Shown here: positions 7,076 through 12,982 of the stretch, piece after piece
Numbering within the stretch: position 1 is the first letter of the stretch
Layout: the number at the start of each line of letters is the position of its first letter
NCBI GenBank assembly: GCA_947462945.1
Contig: CANHTE010000005.1
Span: 1 to 12,982 of the forward strand
DNA: 12,982 bases
Direction of reading: 5' to 3'
From: Acetobacteraceae bacterium
Lineage (GTDB): Bacteria; Pseudomonadota; Alphaproteobacteria; Acetobacterales; Acetobacteraceae
Made by a program: the position numbers and the translations under genes
The notes under the pieces: model-generated
Told to the model about the DNA's origin: nothing
The model's database searches: none
The model's input: the letters and a program-made list of their open reading frames with translations, nothing else

Positions 7076-7092
7076 AAGCGGGGTTCTTGCCA
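7076..7092 (-). promoter_or_regulatory. Possible sigma54-type (-24/-12) promoter for the Bug pair
   Basis: On the minus strand, TGGCAAGAACCCCGCTT has GG (7090-7091) and GC (7078-7079) separated by exactly 10 nt, as in TGGCACG-N4-TTGC elements. The TT just before GC is CC here, so the match is partial. It would start transcription near 7066, about 50 nt before the Bug start codon. No sigma54 activator gene lies in the window, and chance similarity in GC-rich DNA is quite possible. Confidence 0.2.
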
Positions 7093-7154
7093 AGCCCTTC
7101 CCGCGCCGGGGCGGCAAGCGCCTTGCAGGGCCGTCCCATGGCGCCGGGCAAGCG

Positions 7155-7176
7155 GGGTGCTGGCGGCGCGGCACCC
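7155..7176 (-). terminator. Hairpin after the 115-aa secreted protein gene
   Basis: GGGTGC (7155-7160) pairs with GCACCC (7171-7176) around a 10-nt GC-rich loop, directly after the stop codon of the minus-strand gene ending at 7178. There is no T-run, so it is only a weak terminator candidate. Confidence 0.3.
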
Positions 7177-7177
7177 T

Positions 7178-7525
7178 TCAAGGTTGGGTTCGGATCATCT
7201 GGCAGCGCAGCCGCAGCGTGAGGGCCATCTGCTCAGGCGTGAGGGCCACCGCCCCCTCCCCCAGGCGCAGCCGCTCGGTCCGCCCGGCCTCGATGCGCAA
7301 GCTGCCTGCGGGCGCGCCCTCGCCAAAGCGGGTCTCGACGCGGACGGGGCGCATGCCGGGGTTGGAGAGGGTGGCCCAATGGCTGAACCGGGCGCCCTCC
7401 GCCAGGCTCTGCGCGCCCAGAACCAGCACGCGGCCGGCACAATCCTGCCAGGCGGGGGCTTGCGCGTGGCCAATCATCGGCCAGCCGAGCCATGCTGCCA
7501 CCAGGATGCATCCTCTTCGAACCAC
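7178..7525 (-). CDS. Hypothetical secreted protein (115 aa)
   Basis: Not a family I recognise. GTG at 7525 is chosen because AAAAGGAA (7532-7539) lies about 7 nt upstream and because it gives a clean signal peptide: basic MVRR, hydrophobic CILVAAWLGWPMIG, and an AQA-type cleavage site after residue 22. The mature protein, about 93 aa, has exactly two cysteines, C29 near its start (WQDC) and C108 near its end (LRLRC). This suggests one disulfide joining the two ends of a small beta-rich domain. The core (HWATLSNPGMRPVRVETRF, then GSLRIEAGRTERLRLGEG) looks like alternating beta strands, as in small immunoglobulin-like folds, but that is inference. It is divergent from lpdA. The Bug pair lies downstream on the same strand after 164 bp, so co-transcription is possible but not evident. 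Confidence 0.72.
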   Translation of the reverse strand: MVRRGCILVAAWLGWPMIGHAQAPAWQDCAGRVLVLGAQSLAEGARFSHWATLSNPGMRPVRVETRFGEGAPAGSLRIEAGRTERLRLGEGAVALTPEQMALTLRLRCQMIRTQP

Positions 7526-7641
7526 GCGGCATTCCTTTTGGGTGTTGCATGAGGACTCGCACGGGGCCCGCCGGATGGCGAGGGGGGCCAGGCACGGGCC
7601 ATGTCTTGCCCCGGCTTGCACGGTGGCCCGCCGCAGGTCAG

Positions 7642-7654
7642 TTTGCGTCGCAAA
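7642..7654. promoter_or_regulatory. 13-nt inverted repeat upstream of lpdA
   Basis: TTTGCG-T-CGCAAA is a perfect palindrome with a single central base, 18 nt before the lpdA start codon and just ahead of its SD (GAGGA, 7662-7666). Its place would fit an operator or a small 5'-UTR element. No regulator gene is adjacent, and a 6-bp half-site can occur by chance. Confidence 0.25.
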
Positions 7655-7672
7655 TGTGGTTGAGGATTCCCC

Positions 7673-9064
7673 ATGTCTGACAGCTTTGATGTCATCATCA
7701 TCGGCGCCGGCCCCGGCGGCTATGTCTGCGCCATCCGCGCGGCGCAGCTGGGGCTGAAGGTCGCCTGCGTCGAGAAGCGGGCCACCCTGGGCGGCACCTG
7801 CCTGAATGTCGGCTGCATCCCCTCCAAGGCACTGCTGCAATCCTCCGAGCATTTCGAGGAAACCAAGCACAAGCTGGCGGATCACGGCATCAACGTGACC
7901 GGCGTTTCCCTGGATCTCGCCCGCATGCAGGCGCGCAAGGCCGAGGTGGTGGGCGCCAATGTGAAGGGCGTCGAATTCCTGTTCAAAAAGAACAAGGTCA
8001 CCTGGCTGAAAGGCGCCGGCCGCATCACCGGCGCGAGCACCGTCGAAGTGGACGGCGTGGCCTATGGCGCGAAGAACATCGTCATCGCCACCGGCAGCGA
8101 AAGCATCCCCCTCAAGGGCGTCGAGGTGGATGAGGCGCGCATCGTCACCTCGACCGGCGCGCTGGAGCTCGGCCAGGTGCCCGGGCAGCTGGTGGTGATT
8201 GGCGGGGGCGTGATCGGGCTGGAACTCGGCAGTGTCTGGGCCCGGCTTGGCGCCCAGGTGACGGTGGTGGAATACCTCGACCGCATCACGCCGGGCATGG
8301 ACAATGAACTCGGCAAGGCGTTTGAGCGCGTGCTGACCAAGCAGGGCTTCAAGTTCAAGCTGAAAAGCAAGGTCACCTCCGCCGTGGCGGACGCGACCGG
8401 CGTGAATGTGACCATCGAGCCCGCTTCGGGCGGCGCGGCCGAAACCTTGCGCGCCGATGTGGTGCTGCTGGCCATTGGCCGCCGCCCGCATGTCGAAGGC
8501 CTGGGCCTGGCCGAGCTGGGCGTTGCCCTGGATGAGCGCGGCCGGGTGAAGACCGATGCGCATTTCGCCACCAGCGTGCCGGGCATCTATGCCATCGGGG
8601 ACGCCATCGCCGGCGCCATGCTGGCCCATAAGGCCGAGGATGAAGGCGTGGCCCTGGCCGAACAACTGGCCGGCCAGAAGCCGCATATCAACTACAACGC
8701 GATCCCGAGCGTGGTTTACACGTGGCCCGAACTCGCCTCCGTCGGTGAGACGGAGGAGCAGCTGAAGGCGCGCGGGCAGGCCTATAAGGTCGGCAAATTC
8801 CCCTTCACCGCCAATGGCCGCGCCCGCGCCATGGGGGATATGGACGGCTTCGTGAAAATCCTGGCCGATGCCAAGAGCGACGCCGTGCTGGGCGCGCATA
8901 TCATGGGGCCGGATGCCGGCACGCTGATCGCGGAAGTGGCCATGGCCATCGAATTCGGCGCGAGTGCGGAGGATGTGGCCCGCACCTGCCACGCGCATCC
9001 GACGCTGAGCGAGGCGGTGAAGGAAGCGGCGCTGGCGGTGGATGGGCGGGCGCTGCATATCTGA
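7673..9064 (+). CDS. lpdA: Dihydrolipoyl dehydrogenase (E3)
   Basis: A 463-aa flavoenzyme that reoxidises dihydrolipoamide with NAD+ in the pyruvate and 2-oxoglutarate dehydrogenase complexes and the glycine cleavage system. The FAD-binding GAGPGG is at 11-16. The redox disulfide is C43/C48 in [16 protein letters not shown]. The NAD-binding GGGVIG is at 177-182, the second FAD contact YAIGDA at 306-311, and the C-terminal catalytic His-Glu pair H442/E447 is in HPTLSE. Together these mark E3 rather than glutathione or mercuric reductase. ATG 7673 has GAGGA 6 nt upstream. It stands alone, without E1/E2 genes in the window, although in many relatives it follows sucA-sucB. It converges on dnaA. 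Confidence 0.97.
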   Translation: MSDSFDVIIIGAGPGGYVCAIRAAQLGLKVACVEKRATLGGTCLNVGCIPSKALLQSSEHFEETKHKLADHGINVTGVSLDLARMQARKAEVVGANVKGVEFLFKKNKVTWLKGAGRITGASTVEVDGVAYGAKNIVIATGSESIPLKGVEVDEARIVTSTGALELGQVPGQLVVIGGGVIGLELGSVWARLGAQVTVVEYLDRITPGMDNELGKAFERVLTKQGFKFKLKSKVTSAVADATGVNVTIEPASGGAAETLRADVVLLAIGRRPHVEGLGLAELGVALDERGRVKTDAHFATSVPGIYAIGDAIAGAMLAHKAEDEGVALAEQLAGQKPHINYNAIPSVVYTWPELASVGETEEQLKARGQAYKVGKFPFTANGRARAMGDMDGFVKILADAKSDAVLGAHIMGPDAGTLIAEVAMAIEFGASAEDVARTCHAHPTLSEAVKEAALAVDGRALHI

Positions 9065-9080
9065 GGGGCTCTGCCCCTCA
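9062..9080 (+). terminator. Palindrome overlapping the lpdA stop codon
   Basis: TGAGGGGC (9062-9069) and GCCCCTCA (9073-9080) form an 8-bp stem with a TCT loop, beginning at the TGA stop itself. Its core GGGGCTCTGCCCC is the reverse complement of 5005-5017. A likely transcript end or mRNA 3' hairpin; no T-run follows. Confidence 0.5.
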
Positions 9081-9089
9081 GGCTCCCCG

Positions 9090-9110
9090 GCAGGAAACTC
9101 AGTTTCCTGC
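9090..9110. repeat. Second palindrome downstream of lpdA
   Basis: GCAGGAAAC (9090-9098) and GTTTCCTGC (9102-9110) pair perfectly over 9 bp with a TCA loop. Located 10 bp after the first hairpin. Together they form a double stem-loop at the end of lpdA. The following 68 bp (9111-9178) are lower in GC and show nothing I can name. Confidence 0.55.
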
Positions 9111-9178
9111 ACCTTCGTGCATTTGAATCAAACAATCTCTGGTCGGAGATGCAAGAAGCTGAGGTCTTGCCGGTGTGT

Positions 9179-9199
9179 TTGAGGGGTAGCGCCCCTCAA
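9179..9199 (-). terminator. Palindrome just after the dnaA stop
   Basis: TTGAGGGG (9179-9186) pairs with CCCCTCAA (9192-9199) around a 5-nt loop, 5 bp beyond the dnaA stop. It resembles the palindrome on the lpdA side (GAGGGG...CCCCTC). Probable 3' end structure for dnaA mRNA. Confidence 0.5.
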
Positions 9200-9203
9200 G
9201 GCC

Positions 9204-10613
9204 TCACATCTCCAGCATTTTCCGCAGCAACGTCACATCCTCCGCGAAGGAGGGATCACCGGCCATCAGCTCGGTGATCTTGTTCACCGCATGCAGCACC
9301 GTCGTGTGATCACGATTGCCGAAGCGCCGACCAATCTCGGGCAGGGAGCGCGAGGTGAGCTGCTTCGCAAGATACATCGCCACCTGGCGCGGCCGGGCCA
9401 CGGCGCGGGAACGGCGGGCGGAGGCCATTTCCGTCAGGCGGATATTGTAGTGTTCGGCCACCTTGCGCTGGATGTCGTCGATCGAGAGGCGCTTGTCATG
9501 CGCGCGCAGGATGTCGGAAAGAACCTCCGGCACGGATTCCAGCGTAATCGGCCGGCCGAACAGCTTGGCATGCGCCACCACCCGGTTCAGCGCGCCTTCC
9601 AGGTCACGGACGTTGGAGGCGATCTTGCGGGCCAGCAATTCCTGGACGCGGGGCGGCACCTCGACGCCGGAGCCATTGGCCTTGGCCTGCAGGATGGAGA
9701 GGCGCAGTTCATAGGTCGTCGCGTGCAAATCGGCGACGATGCCGCCCGAGAGGCGCGTCCGCAGCCGGTCCTCAATGCCTGAGAGGTCATTCGGCGCCTT
9801 GTCGGCCGAGATGATGATCTGCTTGCCGGCATCAATCAGCGCATTGAAGGTGTGGAAGAATTCCTCCTGCGTGTTGTCCTTGCCGATCAGGAATTGCAGG
9901 TCATCCACCATCAGCACATGGACTGAGCGCAGCTGGGTCTTGAACTCCATGGTGTTGTGGCTGCGCAGTGCCGCGATGAAGCGGTACATGAACTTCTCGG
10001 CCGACATATAGGCGACGGAAAGCCCAGGGTCCTGCTCCCGCAGGGACCAGGCGATGGAATGCATCAGATGCGTCTTGCCGAGCCCGACGCCGCCATACAG
10101 GAACAGCGGGTTGAAGCCGGGTTGCGCCGGGCGCTCGGCCACGCGGCGCGCACAGGCATGGGCGAATTCATTGGGCTTGCCAACCACGAAACTGTCGAAG
10201 GTAAAGCGCGGGTCGAGTGGCACCAGCCAATCATTGCGCGGGGCTTCCAGCGGCGCCGGAGCGAGGCTTTCGGCGAGCGGCGTGGGTGCCTCCACCTCAC
10301 GCTCGATCATCGGGCTTTCGGTGCGTGCCGTGCTTTGGACGCGCAGTTCCACCACGCGAACACCAGGCATTTCAGCCTGGCAGAGCAGGCGCAGACGGTC
10401 GCCATAATGATCGCGCACCCAATCGCGCAGAAAGCGCGTCGGCAGGTTCACGATGACGGCTTCGCCCTCGATTCCAGCCAGGGTCAGCTGGCGCAGCCAG
10501 TTCCTGTATTCGACGTCACCAACATCCTGCCGAAGCCGCGCACGCACGCGCGCCCAGGAGGTGGCAGTCTTTCCGGCATTGGGCGGGGGGGCCTCGCCCA
10601 TATCCTGATCCAT
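9204..10613 (-). CDS. dnaA: Chromosomal replication initiator protein DnaA
   Basis: A 469-aa initiator that binds DnaA boxes, opens oriC with ATP and recruits the helicase. Domain I is at about 18-85 (SWARVRARLRQDVGDVEYRNWL), and a Pro/Ala/Glu-rich linker is at about 95-130. The AAA+ domain has Walker A GGVGLGKT (174-181), Walker B MVDDLQF (235-241), ISADKAPND (268-276) and an arginine-finger region DRLRTRL (282-288). Domain IV carries the DNA-binding signature SLPEIGRRFGNRDHTTVLHA (423-442). ATG 10613 is chosen because GAGGA (10619-10623) precedes it and the sequence matches usual DnaA N-termini. The frame stays open to 10817, but that extension does not look like DnaA. It follows rpsT, a common alphaproteobacterial order; dnaN is not downstream. 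Confidence 0.97.
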   Translation of the reverse strand: MDQDMGEAPPPNAGKTATSWARVRARLRQDVGDVEYRNWLRQLTLAGIEGEAVIVNLPTRFLRDWVRDHYGDRLRLLCQAEMPGVRVVELRVQSTARTESPMIEREVEAPTPLAESLAPAPLEAPRNDWLVPLDPRFTFDSFVVGKPNEFAHACARRVAERPAQPGFNPLFLYGGVGLGKTHLMHSIAWSLREQDPGLSVAYMSAEKFMYRFIAALRSHNTMEFKTQLRSVHVLMVDDLQFLIGKDNTQEEFFHTFNALIDAGKQIIISADKAPNDLSGIEDRLRTRLSGGIVADLHATTYELRLSILQAKANGSGVEVPPRVQELLARKIASNVRDLEGALNRVVAHAKLFGRPITLESVPEVLSDILRAHDKRLSIDDIQRKVAEHYNIRLTEMASARRSRAVARPRQVAMYLAKQLTSRSLPEIGRRFGNRDHTTVLHAVNKITELMAGDPSFAEDVTLLRKMLEM

Positions 10614-10956
10614 CCCTGTCCTCAGTCTCTCAATGCGCCGTTTTGGCGGTTCGCATATCGGTTGTCTCATTTTGAGGGCGGGGGCGCCCCAAAGCCACTT
10701 CCTGAGAGAATACAAAGTCTTATCATCAATATGCTCAACATCGGAGGCCGTCATGCCAGAAGCAGCAAGGGCGAGCCTAACCCGCCGAAACCTTCCAACT
10801 GAAGTCCATTTTGACAATATTCATGGAATTCAAATGCAAGTGTGGCAATCAAGTCGCAATATCATGACAGGTTACAACAAAGAAAGCTCCGCCTCAGAGG
10901 CACAGAATACCTCCGGGACGGAGCCGTTCGACTTGTCAGAAACGCAGGGTTGGAGT
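10614..10956 (-). promoter_or_regulatory. dnaA upstream region (343 bp, relatively AT-rich)
   Basis: No gene is called here. The part at about 10701-10885 is clearly lower in GC than the rest of the window. On the minus strand a possible promoter is TTGAGC (10733-10738), 17 nt, TTGTAT (10710-10715), which would leave a 5' leader of about 90 nt before dnaA. Other TTG-starting -35-like hexamers lie at about 10835-10860, so the start point is uncertain. TTATCATCA at 10720-10728 (plus strand) matches 7 of 9 bases of the DnaA-box consensus TTATCCACA. That is weak evidence for autoregulation. Confidence 0.35.
10880..10924 (-). terminator. Probable rpsT terminator
   Basis: Read on the minus strand, GCTCCG (10919-10924) pairs with CGGAGC (10886-10891), and CTTTCTTTG follows the stem directly. 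Inside lie two smaller hairpins: 10911-10923 (CTCCG/CGGAG) and 10891-10901 (GCCT/AGGC). It begins about 33 bp after the rpsT stop, so most rpsT transcripts probably end before dnaA. Confidence 0.5.
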
Positions 10957-11232
10957 TCAGCCGGCGGCTGAATTGATCGCCTTGATCCGTGCGGAGAGAC
11001 GCGAGAGCTTGCGAGCCACCGTGTTGCGATGCATCACGCCCTTGGTCACCGCGCCCTGGATTTCAGGCTGGGCACTCTTGAACGCAGCGGCAGCCTGTTC
11101 CTTGTTGCCGCCTTCGATCGCCAATTCCACCTTCCGAAGAAAAGTGCGAACGCGCGAGCGGCGCATACGGTTGCGCTCGGTGCGCTTTTCGGTCTGACGA
11201 ATGCGCTTGCGCGCGGAAGCATTGTTGGCCAT
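10957..11232 (-). CDS. rpsT: 30S ribosomal protein S20
   Basis: A 91-aa small-subunit protein that binds 16S rRNA early in assembly. The basic N-terminus [20 protein letters not shown] and the [10 protein letters not shown] helix are diagnostic, as are the C-terminal [22 protein letters not shown] residues (in two parts: [16 protein letters not shown]). Length is normal. ATG 11232 is well supported by the family start MAN, yet the 20 nt upstream (ending CACACCGCCC) hold no purine-rich SD. In E. coli rpsT starts at UUG and S20 represses its own translation. A poor start context here might serve the same end, though this is inference. It has its own promoter at 11301-11329 and a terminator candidate before dnaA. 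Confidence 0.97.
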   Translation of the reverse strand: MANNASARKRIRQTEKRTERNRMRRSRVRTFLRKVELAIEGGNKEQAAAAFKSAQPEIQGAVTKGVMHRNTVARKLSRLSARIKAINSAAG

Positions 11233-11300
11233 GGGCGGTGTGATGCGATCGCTGCTGGAGTGGACGACAAGGACGGGAAGGACCGTCTCGGGAGGGAAGG

Positions 11301-11329
11301 GTCTAAGCCCCCTCCCCCATGATCGTCAA
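11301..11329 (-). promoter_or_regulatory. Sigma70-type promoter of rpsT
   Basis: TTGACG (11324-11329), exactly 17 nt, then TTAGAC (11301-11306) on the minus strand. This predicts a start near 11294 and a 5' leader of about 60 nt containing the palindrome GCGATCGC (11245-11252). It is the best sigma70 match in the window and lies in the 118-bp gap between the enoyl-CoA hydratase gene and rpsT. Confidence 0.65.
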
Positions 11330-11350
11330 GTCGAACCTGCTTGTCCGACC

Positions 11351-12127
11351 TCAACGGTTGCGGAAGGCGGGTTTGCGCTTCTCAGCGAAGGCGGACATGC
11401 CCTCCTTCTGGTCTTCGGTCGCGAAGAGTGAGTAGAAAATCTTGCGCTCGAACCGCACGCCCTCGGCCAGGGTCGTCTCAAAGGCGCGGTTGACCGCCTC
11501 CTTCGCGATGGCGACCGAGGGGGCGGAGAGGCTGGCGATCTTCTCGGCCACCTTCATGGCTTCCGCCATCAACTGGTCCAACGGCACCACGCGCGCCACG
11601 AGGCCGCTGCGCTCGGCCTCGACAGCGTCCATCATGCGGCCGGTCAGCACCAGGTCCATCGCCTTGGCCTTGCCCACGGCGCGCGTCAGGCGCTGCGTGC
11701 CGCCGGCGCCCGGAATGATGCCGAGGTTGATTTCCGGCTGGCCGAATTTCGCGTTTTCGGCCGCGATGATCATGTCGCACATCATCGCCAGCTCGCAGCC
11801 ACCGCCGAGCGCGAAGCCCGCGACGGCCGCGATCACCGGCTTCTTGATGGTGGTGACACTTTCCCACCGGGCCGTGATGAAATCCTCGAAATAGACGGCC
11901 GGGTAGGTGCGATCCTTCATTTCCTTGATGTCGGCGCCGGCCGCGAAGGCCTTTTCGCTGCCGGTCAGGATGATGGCGGCGATGGCGGGGTCCGCGTCGA
12001 AGCCGGCCAGGGCCGTGCCCAATTCGCCCATCAACTGGTCACACAGCGCGTTCAGCGCCTGCGGGCGGTTCAGCCGGATCACGGCAACCGCCCCTTGGGC
12101 TTCGGTCAGGATCATTTCATAGGCCAT
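11351..12127 (-). CDS. Enoyl-CoA hydratase (crotonase family)
   Basis: A 258-aa crotonase-fold enzyme that adds water to 2-enoyl-CoA in fatty-acid beta-oxidation or related CoA pathways. Visible: [10 protein letters not shown] (19-28), the CoA/oxyanion segment [11 protein letters not shown] (60-70), the second oxyanion loop [14 protein letters not shown] (105-118) with catalytic Glu112, and [20 protein letters not shown] (128-147) with catalytic Glu132. Both glutamates are present, so hydratase is favoured over isomerase or other family members. The C-terminus [17 protein letters not shown] is typical of the short-chain (ECHS1-like) group. ATG 12127 (MAYEMI) is preferred to the longer frame from 12184, whose extra 19 residues do not look like the family; GGGG lies 11 nt upstream. 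It sits between mutM and rpsT, a frequent alphaproteobacterial neighbourhood with no obvious functional link. Confidence 0.95.
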   Translation of the reverse strand: MAYEMILTEAQGAVAVIRLNRPQALNALCDQLMGELGTALAGFDADPAIAAIILTGSEKAFAAGADIKEMKDRTYPAVYFEDFITARWESVTTIKKPVIAAVAGFALGGGCELAMMCDMIIAAENAKFGQPEINLGIIPGAGGTQRLTRAVGKAKAMDLVLTGRMMDAVEAERSGLVARVVPLDQLMAEAMKVAEKIASLSAPSVAIAKEAVNRAFETTLAEGVRFERKIFYSLFATEDQKEGMSAFAEKRKPAFRNR

Positions 12128-12202
12128 GTGGCGGTCATCCCCTTGGTTGGCGCGGCCGATGGAACGCTTGGGGCCAACTGGCACCAGCTCATCGAACGCA
12201 TG

Positions 12203-12982
12203 TCATCTTTGGTATTTGGCACAGTAGAAGGTCGATCGGCCCGACTGCACAAGCCGGGTGACGCCCATGCAGCCGGGCGGCCCAGGGCAGCGCGCGCAGG
12301 GCAGGCCCGCGCGGTCATAGACATCGAAGCGCTCCTGAAAGACGCCCAATTCCCCATCCGCGCGCACATAGTCCCGCAGGCTCGACCCGCCGGCCGCGAT
12401 GGCCTCCGCCAGCACCGAGGTGATGGCCGGCACCAGCCGCTGCGCCCTGGCGCCCGGAATCGTGGCCGCCAGCCGACGGGGTGAAATGCCGGCACGGTAC
12501 AGCGCCTCGCTCACATAGATATTGCCCAGCCCCGCCACCACCTTCTGGTCCAGCAGCGCGGCCTTGATCGGCGTGATCTTGCCGGCCAGCGCGCGCTCCA
12601 GCACCGCCACCGTGAAGCCGGGCTCCAGCGGCTCGGGGCCCAGGCCGGCCAGCAGCCTGTGGCTGTCCTCCTCCGCGCGAGGGATCAGGTCCACGCTGCC
12701 GAAGCGGCGCGGGTCCACGAAGCCGACGCGCCAGCCGCCCTCGGTCTCCAGCATCAGATGCTCATGCAGTTCGGGCGGCTGATTATGGCCGCGGGCGTCG
12801 CTGGCGATGCCCTGCGGGCCCATCCGCTCCACCGGGGCCGCGTCGCGATGCCGCGCCACCATCCGGCCGGACATGCCCAGATGGATCAGCACGCTGTCGC
12901 GCCCTTCCAGCCGCATCAGCATGTATTTGCCGCGCCGGCGGAAGCCCTCCACCCGCGCGCCGGTCAGGGTCGCGGCCAGGCC
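12203..12982 (-). CDS. mutM: Formamidopyrimidine-DNA glycosylase, 5' end outside window
   Basis: Bifunctional base-excision repair enzyme (Fpg) that removes 8-oxoguanine and ring-opened purines and nicks the abasic site. The frame is open to the right edge (start [20 protein letters not shown]), so roughly 50 N-terminal residues, including the catalytic Pro-Glu, are outside. [11 protein letters not shown] and [10 protein letters not shown] are conserved. The H2TH region is visible as [20 protein letters not shown], then RAGISPRR. The C-terminal zinc-finger hairpin ends in [14 protein letters not shown]. Cysteines lie at codons 12296-12298, 12287-12289, 12269-12271 and 12221-12223, but the usual last ligand is Tyr (12212-12214), giving C-x2-C-x5-C-x15-C-x2-Y. 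The stop is followed after 75 bp by the enoyl-CoA hydratase gene. Confidence 0.95.
   Translation of the reverse strand, partial: GLAATLTGARVEGFRRRGKYMLMRLEGRDSVLIHLGMSGRMVARHRDAAPVERMGPQGIASDARGHNQPPELHEHLMLETEGGWRVGFVDPRRFGSVDLIPRAEEDSHRLLAGLGPEPLEPGFTVAVLERALAGKITPIKAALLDQKVVAGLGNIYVSEALYRAGISPRRLAATIPGARAQRLVPAITSVLAEAIAAGGSSLRDYVRADGELGVFQERFDVYDRAGLPCARCPGPPGCMGVTRLVQSGRSTFYCAKYQR

Noticed and set aside
7111..7154. Repeated GGCAAGCG motif upstream of the Bug pair
   Set aside because: Two copies of 8 bp only, with irregular spacing; not enough for an operator or array.
7526..9112. Long minus-strand open frame continuing upstream of the 115-aa secreted protein through lpdA
   Set aside because: Only the last 115 codons look like protein with SD and signal peptide. 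The rest is antisense to lpdA and starts inside the palindrome region.
9064..9203. Replication origin beside dnaA
   Set aside because: Only hairpins at gene ends are seen; no cluster of DnaA boxes or AT-rich unwinding element. In alphaproteobacteria oriC is often away from dnaA.
10614..10817. N-terminal extension of dnaA to 10817
   Set aside because: The extra 68 residues do not resemble DnaA domain I, cross the AT-rich leader, and ATG 10613 has an SD.
10633..10971. 112-aa plus-strand frame between dnaA and rpsT
   Set aside because: No SD or recognisable domain, overlaps the rpsT 3' end, and covers likely promoter and terminator sites.

Overview
The window reads as GC-rich chromosomal DNA of an alphaproteobacterium, most likely Rhodospirillales/Acetobacteraceae (Roseomonas-like). 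This placement is an inference. It rests on GC- and GTG-rich codon use, the gene orders ubiquinol-cytochrome c chaperone / yceD / rpmF and mutM / enoyl-CoA hydratase / rpsT / dnaA, and tandem Bug-type substrate-binding proteins. No phage, transposon, CRISPR array, plasmid gene or RNA gene is visible. It is mostly core-genome housekeeping DNA, with a few less ordinary spots.

Left block, positions 1-1374, minus strand: a CBP3-like cytochrome bc1 assembly chaperone and yceD (ATGA overlap), a hairpin plus T-rich terminator at 275-309, then rpmF, which runs off the left edge. Divergent from it, at 1464, is the outer-membrane lipoprotein bamE, followed by the arginine genes argD and argF (GTGA overlap). 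Two short unrecognised coiled-coil ORFs (84 and 146 aa) follow argF in the same overlapping style. The second carries a heptad repeat and one C-terminal membrane helix.

Middle block: a dense set of GC palindromes at 4974-5020 separates the argF cluster from two tandem paralogous Bug/TctC-type periplasmic binding proteins (minus strand) that have no membrane transporter genes beside them. Upstream lies a 115-aa secreted protein of unknown function (7178-7525, minus) that starts at GTG. Divergent from it is lpdA, the E3 dihydrolipoyl dehydrogenase. Convergent lpdA and dnaA are separated by three palindromes, one sharing a 13-base core with the 4974-5020 set.

Right block, minus strand: mutM (5' end off the window), an enoyl-CoA hydratase, rpsT with a clear sigma70-type promoter, and dnaA behind a 343-bp, comparatively AT-rich leader. 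MutM has an altered zinc-finger end, with Tyr where the last metal-binding Cys is expected.

I do not see a convincing new multi-gene system. The best second looks are the argF-coupled coiled-coil pair, the MutM zinc finger, the stop-codon-proximal palindrome family and the orphan tandem Bug proteins.
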